A stretch of 41,483 bases of DNA from Acidobacteriota bacterium (GTDB lineage Bacteria; Acidobacteriota; Vicinamibacteria; Vicinamibacterales; Fen-181), in contig JADGOB010000019.1 of the NCBI GenBank assembly GCA_017883185.1, positions 1 to 41,483 of the forward strand. The letters run 5' to 3'. Of this stretch, positions 22,646 to 30,023 are shown one piece after another. The notes beneath the pieces were generated by a model. That model ran no database searches. It was not told the DNA's origin and worked only from the letters and a program-made list of their open reading frames with translations. The translations under genes and the position numbers were made by a program. How positions within the stretch are numbered: position 1 is the first letter of the stretch; every line of letters starts with the position of its first letter.

Positions 22646-25579
22646 CTACTCGCGGGTCTCGAGGCCGAGGCGGCGCATTTTCAGGTAGAGACCGCGGCGA
22701 GTGAGGCCGAGCGTGCGCGCGGACTCAGACACGTTGCCGCTGCTGCGGTCGAGGGCGGCCTTGATCATTTCGCGCTCGAGTTGTTCGACGGCGAGGCCCA
22801 GCGGAAGGGTTCCGGCACGGGCGGCGGGGCCGTGGAATCCAGGGCGCGGCTCTTCGTCCAGCAAGGCGGCAAACCCCGGCGACAGCTGATCGGCGCCGAC
22901 GAGGTCCTCGGCTCCGCTGAGGGCGACGGCCCGCTGAATCTCATTCCGCAGCTGCCGCACGTTGCCGGGCCACCAGTGCTGCGAGAACAGGTCGAGCGCC
23001 TCGGCGCTGAGTTGCACGTCCGGCTTGCCGAGCCGCTCGCACGCTTCGCGCAGGAACAGCGCGCAGAGGTGTGGGATCTCTTCGCGCCGCTCGCGCAACG
23101 GCGGAACGTGAATACGGATGACGGTGAGGCGGTAGTACAAGTCCTCGCGGAACTTCCCTTCGGCGACCCGTTGTTCGAGATCGGCGTTGGTGGCCGTGAT
23201 GACACGCACGTCCACGCGCTGCGGCCGTGTCTCGCCAATCGGCATGATCTCGCTCTGCTCGAGGAAGCGCAGGAGCTTGGGTTGCACTTCGGGGGGCAGG
23301 TCGCCGATCTCGTCGAGGAACAGGCTCCCGCCGGACGCCGACCGGATCAACCCCGCTTGGTCGTTCACCGCCCCGGTGAACGAGCCTCGACGATGCCCGA
23401 ACAGCTGGCTGTCGGCCAGTTCCCGGGTGGTAGTGGTGCAGTTGTACGGGAGGAACACCCCGCCGCTCCGCGGGGAGCCGAGGTGGATGGCTCGCGCCAC
23501 CAGTTCCTTGCCGGTGCCGCTCTCGCCGGTAATCAGCACCGTGAGGTCGTTGCCCTGCAGTCGTCGAATCTGCTCGGCCACGCGGGTCATCGCGGCGCTC
23601 GCGCACACGAATCCCGGCATGATGGCGTCGAGCGTCCGAAGCGCGCGTTCGTCGGCGGGCTGGGCGGCACGCTCGCGCGATCCACACAGCGCAAATCCCT
23701 GGCGAGCCACGGCGGCAATCATCCGGAGGCGACGAATTGTCGCCTGGCCGATCGGGCGCGGCGACGCCACGAGGACCAGGCGCTGGTCGTCGCCTTCGTG
23801 GCCGATCGGATCGAGGAAGTACTCGCCGCTGCCGTAGGCGGCGCCCCGGAGCGCCGACCGGGCGAGCCTCGCTGCCGCATCCAGGTCGCAGCCGGTCACC
23901 GAGACCACACGGACGTCGTCGCCGCCCGACCGGAGGAAGACGATCGCGGCGTCGCCGCTGGCCGCCTCCGAGAACGCAGAGGCGGTTTCGAGCGCCAGGA
24001 GGTCGGGCATCACCGCCGCGTCCACCAATCGTCGGACGATGACATCATCCGCTTCTCCCGGCGCGGCCAGGTACTCGCCCGTGGTTCGCGCCGGTGGCTG
24101 CAGGAACGCGCCCGCGCGCGCTTCGTCGAGGTCCGGCGCGGCGCCGAGCGACTCGAACACGGCCACCGCTTCGCGGAGGTGGCGCTCGGCGGCGGAGCGG
24201 GCGCCGACCTGGGCCACGAGGCGGGCGAGCGCCAGGCGGCTTTGCGCGGCCTTGTAGCGTTCGCCGAGCAGGTCGAACATGCTCGCGCTCTGCGCGAGGT
24301 CGTGGTAGGCGTCGGTTGACCGGCCGTGATGGAGGTGAACCTGCGCGCGCAGCCGGAGATAGTCGCCCCATGCCCCGGGCGTGGACCGCGGTTCCAGCCG
24401 CGCGGCGACCACGCCGAGCCGCTGTTCCGCCTCCTCGACGCGGCCGTCCCCGAGCAGCGCCTCGACGGCCAGCAATTCGGCCTGCACGGCGTCGGCGGGC
24501 GGCACGCCGGGAGTGGCCGCCATCTCGGTCGCCAACCGCAACGCGTCGGTGCGCATGCCGCGCCGAAGCGCGAGCCTGGCCGTCAGCAGGCGAACCGACC
24601 ACTCGTACCATCGGCTGGCCTGCAGGCCGTACGTTCCATAAGCCTCGCTCGCCTGGTACAGGCACTGCTCGGCGGCGTCGTATTCGCCGCGGACGAGGTG
24701 AATCTGGGCGAGGGTATCGAACACCGCGCCCTTCGTTTCGTGGAACTGCACCGGGCTGCGCACGTCGAGGGCTCGACGCAGCGCCTGCTCGGCCCGGGGC
24801 AGGTCCCCCATGCGCACGCAAATCTGGCCGAGCGACGCGAGCGCCACGGCGAGTCCGTGGACGGAGCCGGCGCGTTCGTGCAGCGAGACGGCGCGGTCGG
24901 CCAGGGCCAGCGCCTGATCGTGTCGATGGCGCATGAGTGCGACGTTCGCCTGGTTGCCGCACACCAGCGCCATCACGTCTTCGGCGCGGGCGACGGTGGC
25001 CAGTTGTTCCGCTTGGCGCAGTGCCGAGGTCGCCTCGTCAGACCGCCCCGACTGGGCAGACACGATTGCGAGGAGCGAATGGCACTGTGCCAGATGTCGT
25101 CGATCGCCGGCGGCATTGAGGGCGGATATCGCCTTGCCGACTTCTTCGCGGACGATGGACGGATCGCCGACCTGGCGGTAACAGACGCCGAGTTCGTAGT
25201 GAGCCAGGCCGATCGCGCGCGAATCGAGCGCAAGTTCCGCCTGCTTGAGGGCGCGGCCGAGGAGGGCGATCGCGCGAGACTGGTCGCCGCGCAGCGCGGC
25301 AAGCCGACCGTGCAACCGCCACATCGCGGAGAGACGGGCCGGCGGAATGCGTTCGCGGAGCACGTCGGGCGGGCGCCCGAGCACCGCGGTCGCCTGGGTC
25401 ACGTCGTCGCGCAGCAGCCAAGCCTCGGCCATCCCGCAGCGGATGACCAGTTCGTCCTCGCGGCGCAGTTCCGATGAGCCGAGAGCCTGGGAGAGGGCCT
25501 CTAGCGCCTCCGCGCCTCGTCCGCGCTGGAGGGCCGCGGCTGCGCGCGCCATCGATGGCTGGAACGGCTGGGCGGACAC
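22646..25579 (-). CDS. Sigma54-dependent activator with TPR and GAF-like sensor regions
   Basis: About 977 aa. Residues 1-510 are a long array of TPR-like helical repeats as in MalT-type sensors; 520-640 resemble a GAF domain. The AAA+ domain has Walker A GESGTGKE near 683, GSFTGA near 730 (canonical loop is GAFTGA) and Walker B GSLFLDEIGDL near 752. A Fis-type helix-turn-helix (SGNVSESARTLGLTRRGLYLKMRRLGL) ends the chain. It would contact sigma54 polymerase and open promoters on cue. Start: an extended -10 (TGC TATACT, 25594-25586 on this strand) puts transcription near 25579, where a GTG lies, so the mRNA may be leaderless; ATG at 25552 or GTG at 25663 are alternatives. No target genes are evident. 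Confidence 0.88.
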   Translation of the reverse strand: MSAQPFQPSMARAAAALQRGRGAEALEALSQALGSSELRREDELVIRCGMAEAWLLRDDVTQATAVLGRPPDVLRERIPPARLSAMWRLHGRLAALRGDQSRAIALLGRALKQAELALDSRAIGLAHYELGVCYRQVGDPSIVREEVGKAISALNAAGDRRHLAQCHSLLAIVSAQSGRSDEATSALRQAEQLATVARAEDVMALVCGNQANVALMRHRHDQALALADRAVSLHERAGSVHGLAVALASLGQICVRMGDLPRAEQALRRALDVRSPVQFHETKGAVFDTLAQIHLVRGEYDAAEQCLYQASEAYGTYGLQASRWYEWSVRLLTARLALRRGMRTDALRLATEMAATPGVPPADAVQAELLAVEALLGDGRVEEAEQRLGVVAARLEPRSTPGAWGDYLRLRAQVHLHHGRSTDAYHDLAQSASMFDLLGERYKAAQSRLALARLVAQVGARSAAERHLREAVAVFESLGAAPDLDEARAGAFLQPPARTTGEYLAAPGEADDVIVRRLVDAAVMPDLLALETASAFSEAASGDAAIVFLRSGGDDVRVVSVTGCDLDAAARLARSALRGAAYGSGEYFLDPIGHEGDDQRLVLVASPRPIGQATIRRLRMIAAVARQGFALCGSRERAAQPADERALRTLDAIMPGFVCASAAMTRVAEQIRRLQGNDLTVLITGESGTGKELVARAIHLGSPRSGGVFLPYNCTTTTRELADSQLFGHRRGSFTGAVNDQAGLIRSASGGSLFLDEIGDLPPEVQPKLLRFLEQSEIMPIGETRPQRVDVRVITATNADLEQRVAEGKFREDLYYRLTVIRIHVPPLRERREEIPHLCALFLREACERLGKPDVQLSAEALDLFSQHWWPGNVRQLRNEIQRAVALSGAEDLVGADQLSPGFAALLDEEPRPGFHGPAARAGTLPLGLAVEQLEREMIKAALDRSSGNVSESARTLGLTRRGLYLKMRRLGLETRE

Positions 25580-25680
25580 GGCGAGAGTATAGCAGCCCAC
25601 GGCCAACCTTCCGGCCCCCTCCGCCACCTTTGTCTCAAAATCCCGCTTTGCGGGTTGCGTCACCCGCGTATAACCAGCGC

Positions 25681-25929
25681 ATGGCAGATACCTCGTCCGA
25701 GCTCATTGGCGGCCGGTACCGCGTCCTTGCCAATCTTGGGAAAGGAGCCATGGGACTCGTGTTCATGGCGCACGACCCGGTCCTCGACCGCGAGGTGGCG
25801 ATCAGGCAGATGACCGCCGAGGTCGTCGCCAGAGCCCGAACCACCACCGCGTCCGGCCGGTAGTCCCATGTGCGCGCAGTCTTCGACGTCGGGCAAGAGA
25901 CATTGTGGGTGTCGGCCGAAGGCCGCTAA
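25681..25929 (+). pseudogene. Remnant of a Ser/Thr protein kinase N-lobe
   Basis: Sixty codons (25681-25863) encode an Hanks-type kinase start: GGRYRVLANLGKGAMGLVF, with the GxGxxG loop at 20-25, then REVAIRQM, in which the catalytic Lys is Arg. A TAG stop follows, after which the same frame continues with HVRAVFDVGQETLWVSAEGR, the usual beta4/beta5 kinase run (HPNIVAVFDVG-like), to a TAA at 25927-25929. The alpha-C helix, the C-lobe and all catalytic loops are missing. It is divergent from the TPR/sigma54 activator; such kinases often lie beside TPR/sigma54 proteins in acidobacteria, so this looks like a decayed partner. Confidence 0.75.
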
Positions 25930-25930
25930 T

Positions 25931-25969
25931 AACCCGGCCGAGTCTCTTTGATTCCGGCTCGGCTGGGTT
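25931..25969 (-). terminator. Hairpin at the end of the pgs operon
   Basis: AACCCGGCCGAG (25931-25942) pairs with CTCGGCTGGGTT (25958-25969) with one G-U, loop of 15 bases. It begins at the stop codon of pgsW on the - strand and also closes the kinase remnant on the + strand. No long T-run on either side, so bidirectional termination is inferred. Confidence 0.6.
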
Positions 25970-26999
25970 ATGACGTGGGCCCGTTGAGGGGGATGCCCCA
26001 GCGCAGCGCGAGATCGCGAATGTTCAGGAGTGTCAGCACCTTCACACCCTGTTCCGCGAACCGGGCCATCACGCCGCGATCTTCGGACCGGTCGAATGGC
26101 CCCGGCGAAATGAACCCGCTGCGGAGACGCAGGACCGCCGTAGACTGGCCCAGGCTTGCGGTCGCGCCGCCGACATTGACGTAGAGGGCAATCGGCCGCC
26201 CGTTGGCTGCGCGGCGATACGCCGAGAGCCGCTGGCGGACGGCATCCTCGAAACTGGCAGGGTGGAGGATGGGCACGCCGAGGCGACGAGCGACACGGTC
26301 GCGGATCGTCAGTGCCAGTTCCTGGCCTTCGGGCGACAGGTCCAGGGCCCTGTCGCCGTCGCCGCCAGTGGTGACGGCAATCGACGCCCTCGGCAACAGC
26401 CGGGAGGCCACCAGGCGCGACTCGATTTCGGGCCAGGTGAAGCCGGGTTGATTCGCGCCCCATGTGGACGCGGTGACCGACGAGACGGCTGCTAGGTCGG
26501 CGTCGAGCGCGCGGGAGGCGGCCATCACCGCCAGATTGAGGCCTGGAAACGACCCTGAGAAGCTCGCCGCGATCAGATCTCCCCGGCCGATGCCTGCCGC
26601 CGACAACTGGCGGGTCAGGACGGCCGCCCAACTCGGGTTGGTCGCGGTCCGCTTCGCTTCGAGATTTCCCAGCGTGGTGACGAGCGGTGTCAGTTCGCTT
26701 CCGATCAAGCCGGAATAATCGATGCCCGCTGCGGGGTCGGTGACGATTCCGGCCTCGATCTTCGCGGCCAGGATCATCGCTTCGGCCTGGCGCATGAGGC
26801 GTTCGGCCACAGCCGCACCGCGATCCAGGCTGGCGACCGACGTTCCGGAAGACCAGGGTGACGTGCCGTCCGACGCGCCACGTGGGACGATGGCGGACGG
26901 GAACAGCATCACGGCGCAGGCGGCCGCGACGCCGACCCCGGCGAGCGCCCGGGGGCTGGGGGCATATCGGCCGAGTCGGGGCAGAACCGGATCAGACAC
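25968..26999 (-). CDS. pgsW: Poly-gamma-glutamate system protein (PgsW family)
   Basis: 343 aa, one N-terminal membrane helix (about 20-38) and a large extracytoplasmic part with AASFSGSFPGLNLAVMAAS, SSVTASTWGANQPGFTWPEIE, and ALYVNVGGATASLG. This is the family that accompanies PgsB/PgsC in Gram-negative type poly-gamma-glutamate loci that lack a clear PgsA. It overlaps pgsC by 8 bases. Its action is not established; a role in assembly or release of the polymer is inferred from the gene order. Confidence 0.85.
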   Translation of the reverse strand: MSDPVLPRLGRYAPSPRALAGVGVAAACAVMLFPSAIVPRGASDGTSPWSSGTSVASLDRGAAVAERLMRQAEAMILAAKIEAGIVTDPAAGIDYSGLIGSELTPLVTTLGNLEAKRTATNPSWAAVLTRQLSAAGIGRGDLIAASFSGSFPGLNLAVMAASRALDADLAAVSSVTASTWGANQPGFTWPEIESRLVASRLLPRASIAVTTGGDGDRALDLSPEGQELALTIRDRVARRLGVPILHPASFEDAVRQRLSAYRRAANGRPIALYVNVGGATASLGQSTAVLRLRSGFISPGPFDRSEDRGVMARFAEQGVKVLTLLNIRDLALRWGIPLNGPTS

Positions 27000-27429
27000 G
27001 GGCGAGGCCCATCAACAGGAGACGCACCGTCGCCGAAACCAGCAGCGTCAGCCCCACGGTGATCCACACACCCTGGCTCAACGCGGCGTTGGCGATGAGG
27101 CCCGGCACGATGTATCCGATCGCCCGCAATCCGGCGGCTTCGGGCGGAAGAAACCACTGGAGGTGATCGAGCGCGGCGTTCAGCAGGAATCCAAGCAGCA
27201 CCGTCACGCCGAAGCGCCTGCGTCCGTAGAGGACGACCAGCCGCGAGAATCCAAATTGAACCAGGGCCCATGTCGCGAACGCGACCAGGAACGTTGCGGC
27301 GATACGGCCCGGTTGATCGAGATAGAGGGCGAGGTAGCCCGGCACGACCAGGCCGGCGGACGCCACGCCGAACAGCTCCGACACGATAAGGCTGAGCGTC
27401 AGGCCAAGACCGATGGCGAGTTCAATCAC
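26992..27429 (-). CDS. pgsC: PgsC/CapC poly-gamma-glutamate synthesis membrane protein
   Basis: About 145 aa and four to five membrane helices, with SELFGVASAGLVVPGYLALYLDQPGR, the CapC signature. The GTG at 27429 is chosen because GAGGAGG lies 9 bases upstream and the family begins at this point; it overlaps the pgsB stop by 8 bases. It works with PgsB in the membrane to polymerise glutamate. Confidence 0.88.
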   Translation of the reverse strand: MIELAIGLGLTLSLIVSELFGVASAGLVVPGYLALYLDQPGRIAATFLVAFATWALVQFGFSRLVVLYGRRRFGVTVLLGFLLNAALDHLQWFLPPEAAGLRAIGYIVPGLIANAALSQGVWITVGLTLLVSATVRLLLMGLARV

Positions 27430-28597
27430 GAGACGCCGCCTCCTCGAGCAGGCGCGGCACGTCAAGGCCGCGGGTGTTTCCGCAAAAGGCCAGCGTTGCG
27501 CCAGGCGCGTGCGCGGCGAGCCACGTGGCGAGGCCGCGCGAGGGGACGAACTCGGCGCCCTTCGGCTCGCGGAGGCGGGCCAGCTGGCCCCAGAGCGTCA
27601 ACGGTGGCCGACAGCCCGTGATCACCAGATGATCCGCCGAGGTAAACGCGGCGCATCGTTCGGCGAAGCACGACAGCCGGGGCACGCGGTCCGACCGATG
27701 GTTGAAGACGAGGATGCGTGAACGGCCGCCGCCACCCGTCGCCCGGGTGCCATTCCACGGCTGGAAGCCCGCGAGCAGGAGCGCGAGCGAATCGGGATCG
27801 TTCGCGGCGCTCGCGTCGGTCCAGGCCGCATCGCCGCCGGCGAGCGACACGGCACCGTATCGCACCGCCCCGGGATCGAGCGGCGCCCGCGCAAAGCCCC
27901 GGCGTGCCACCGTGTCGTCGATGCCCAGCTCACGGGTCACACCGAGCGCCAGGGCCGTGTCTTCGGCGACCCAGCGCTCGTGTCCCGCGCCATTCCCCCC
28001 GCCTTCGCTTTCGCCGTCGGGCTCGACGACGACGACGCGGGTGCCGAGGCGCGAAGCCCGGTCGCGGAAGAGCTGGGCAAACTCCTGCGCGCCGGTGACC
28101 AGCGTCCCGCCGGACGGAATCGTATTGGCCAGCGTGGCGGCGATGGACGGCAGGGTGCGGCCCATCACGTCGGTGTGGTCGAAGCGCACGTTCGTGATGA
28201 CCCCAATTGTCGCGCGAACGATCTCGCGCTCCGAAACGTATTGCAGGGTTGGATCGAGGGCCATGCACTCGACGACCACGGCGCGGGCTCCGAGCCGGCG
28301 CGCGTAGCGCATGCACTCGAGCTGCTCGCGGATATTGGCTGGCCCACGCCGCCGGACGGGTTCTTCCCGCCGGTCCGGCAGCAGGAGTCGGGCGGCGGTC
28401 CCGGTGGTCTTGGCCAGCGCCGGCACGCCCGCCTCGCACAAGGCCGACCAGATCAGGCGGGTGAGGGTGGATTTCGCGCGGGTGCCATTCACGTGGATGC
28501 GGACCGGCACCTCGCGCCAGGCACGATCGCGGGCCAGGCGTTCCGCGCCGCCGAGGGCCAGGAGCACGAGCAGGCAGATCAAGAGAGGCGCAAACAC
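27422..28597 (-). CDS. pgsB: PgsB/CapB poly-gamma-glutamate synthase
   Basis: 391 aa. It has an N-terminal membrane helix and a Mur-ligase-like ATP site VNGTRAKSTLTR (36-47), then VVVECMALDP and TNVRFDHTDVMG, all CapB/PgsB hallmarks. It activates glutamate with ATP and joins the side-chain carboxyl to the next residue. It is the first gene of pgsB-pgsC-pgsW, all overlapping. GTG start at 28597 without a clear ribosome site; promoter overlaps that of the divergent esterase gene. Confidence 0.9.
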   Translation of the reverse strand: MFAPLLICLLVLLALGGAERLARDRAWREVPVRIHVNGTRAKSTLTRLIWSALCEAGVPALAKTTGTAARLLLPDRREEPVRRRGPANIREQLECMRYARRLGARAVVVECMALDPTLQYVSEREIVRATIGVITNVRFDHTDVMGRTLPSIAATLANTIPSGGTLVTGAQEFAQLFRDRASRLGTRVVVVEPDGESEGGGNGAGHERWVAEDTALALGVTRELGIDDTVARRGFARAPLDPGAVRYGAVSLAGGDAAWTDASAANDPDSLALLLAGFQPWNGTRATGGGGRSRILVFNHRSDRVPRLSCFAERCAAFTSADHLVITGCRPPLTLWGQLARLREPKGAEFVPSRGLATWLAAHAPGATLAFCGNTRGLDVPRLLEEAASRD

Positions 28598-28627
28598 CGT
28601 TCAACCCGGGGCGTGAGGGGCCGAGTC

Positions 28628-28635
28628 AGTATAAT
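28628..28635. promoter_or_regulatory. Shared bidirectional -10 element
   Basis: AGTATAAT reads as TATAAT on the + strand (28630-28635) and TATACT on the - strand (28633-28628). It would fire both towards the esterase gene, whose GTG lies 10 bases downstream (near-leaderless), and towards pgsB. No -35 is convincing. Confidence 0.5.
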
Positions 28636-28644
28636 GGAAAGACA

Positions 28645-29364
28645 GTGATTCCACGATTCCCCTCACCGACAGCCTGGGTCCTGGGCCTGTTGGTCCTGGC
28701 GTGCCTTCCGGCCTGTCGGCAGGAGGGCCCTTCGCGCGCGGCTCGCCCCGAGGCGGGATCCGAGGCGTCGGCCGCGAGCGGGCCAAACCGCGGCGCTGAG
28801 CCGGGACGCCCGAGGATCGTTGCGCTTGGCGATAGTCTGACCGCGGGGCTTGGCCTGCCGAAGACCGAGGCCTACCCGGCGCTGCTCCAGCAGCGCCTCG
28901 ACGACGTCGGCTCCCGTTTCGAAGTGGTCAACGCCGGGGTGTCAGGCGATACCAGCGCGGGAGGACTGAGCCGCCTCGACTGGTCGCTCGACGGCGACGT
29001 GAGGATTCTGATCGTGGCGCTGGGCGGAAACGACGGGCTCAGGGGACTGCCGCCCGATGAGATGAAGCGCAACCTGGCGGGCATCATCCGCCGCGCGCGC
29101 GAGCGGCAGGTGGCCGTGCTGCTCGCCGGCATGGAGACCCCGACCAACATGGGCCCCGAGTACCAACGCCGGTTCCACGATGTCTTTCCGGCCCTGGCCC
29201 GCGACCACAAGGTCGCGTTCCTGCCGTTCCTGCTCGAGGGCGTCGCGGGGCGTCCGGATCTGAACCAGAGCGACGGCATCCATCCGACTGCCGAGGGCGC
29301 ACGGCTTGTCGCCGCCCACGTGTGGCGCGTCCTCGAGCCCATGCTGACAGCGGCGTCACGATGA
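28645..29364 (+). CDS. tesA: GDSL-family lipoprotein esterase (TesA/arylesterase-like)
   Basis: 239 aa. L21-P22-A23-C24 is a lipobox, so the protein should be a lipid-anchored periplasmic or outer-membrane hydrolase. The SGNH catalytic set is complete: G-D-S64-L, G98, N129 in GGND, and D210-x2-H213 in DGIHP. Family members cleave acyl esters, thioesters or lysophospholipids. An Ala/Arg/Gly linker (28-55) separates anchor and enzyme. The stop overlaps the ABC ATPase start (ATGA), the same gene neighbourhood as tesA-ybbA-ybbP of E. coli. GTG start, 10 bases after a perfect TATAAT, suggesting a leaderless transcript. Confidence 0.87.
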   Translation: MIPRFPSPTAWVLGLLVLACLPACRQEGPSRAARPEAGSEASAASGPNRGAEPGRPRIVALGDSLTAGLGLPKTEAYPALLQQRLDDVGSRFEVVNAGVSGDTSAGGLSRLDWSLDGDVRILIVALGGNDGLRGLPPDEMKRNLAGIIRRARERQVAVLLAGMETPTNMGPEYQRRFHDVFPALARDHKVAFLPFLLEGVAGRPDLNQSDGIHPTAEGARLVAAHVWRVLEPMLTAASR

Positions 29365-30023
29365 TCGAACTGCGCGGCGTCTCGAAGACCGTCATGAGCG
29401 GCACCTCGCCGCTGACCATCCTCCATCCGATCGATCTCGATGTCGCGGCCGGTGGGTTCCTGGCGGTCACCGGTCCGTCGGGCAGCGGGAAGTCCACGTT
29501 GCTCGGTCTGATTGCCGGTCTCGACGCGCCGTCGGGGGGGCGAGTGGTGATCGCCGGCACGGACATCACGTCGCTCGACGAGGACCGGCTGGCCCGGCTG
29601 CGAGGCCAGAAGATCGGATTCGTGTTCCAGTTCTTTCACCTGGTGCCGTCGCTCACCGCCTTCGAGAACGTGATGGTGCCGATGGAAATTGCCGGGCGGG
29701 CCGATGCGCGCGCCCGGGCGTTAACGCTGCTGTCGGAGGTCGGCCTCACGGGTCGCGGCCATCACTATCCGTCGCAGCTGTCCGGGGGAGAGCAGCAGCG
29801 CATCGCCATTGCCAGGGCGCTGGCCAACGACCCGCCGATCCTGCTCGCGGACGAGCCGACGGGGAACCTCGACACGGCGAACGGCGGGCACATCATGGAT
29901 CTGTTGCGCGAGGTCAACCAACGCCGAGGGACCACGCTGGTGCTGGCCACCCACGACGCCGGGCTCGCGGCGACGGCGCACGAACGGCTCGCGCTTCGTG
30001 ACGGCAAGCGGGAACTGGGCTGA
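29361..30023 (+). CDS. ABC transporter ATPase, YbbA/LolD type
   Basis: 220 aa from the ATG at 29361, which overlaps the previous stop. Walker A GPSGSGKSTLL, Q-loop VFQFFHLVPSLT, signature LSGGEQQRIAIARAL, Walker B ILLADEPTGNLD and switch His in ATHDAGLA are all intact. It powers the FtsX-family permease encoded next (TGATG overlap). By synteny with E. coli YbbA it should act on lipids or lipoproteins at the inner membrane, linked with the esterase; the substrate is not shown. Confidence 0.92.
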   Translation: MIELRGVSKTVMSGTSPLTILHPIDLDVAAGGFLAVTGPSGSGKSTLLGLIAGLDAPSGGRVVIAGTDITSLDEDRLARLRGQKIGFVFQFFHLVPSLTAFENVMVPMEIAGRADARARALTLLSEVGLTGRGHHYPSQLSGGEQQRIAIARALANDPPILLADEPTGNLDTANGGHIMDLLREVNQRRGTTLVLATHDAGLAATAHERLALRDGKRELG

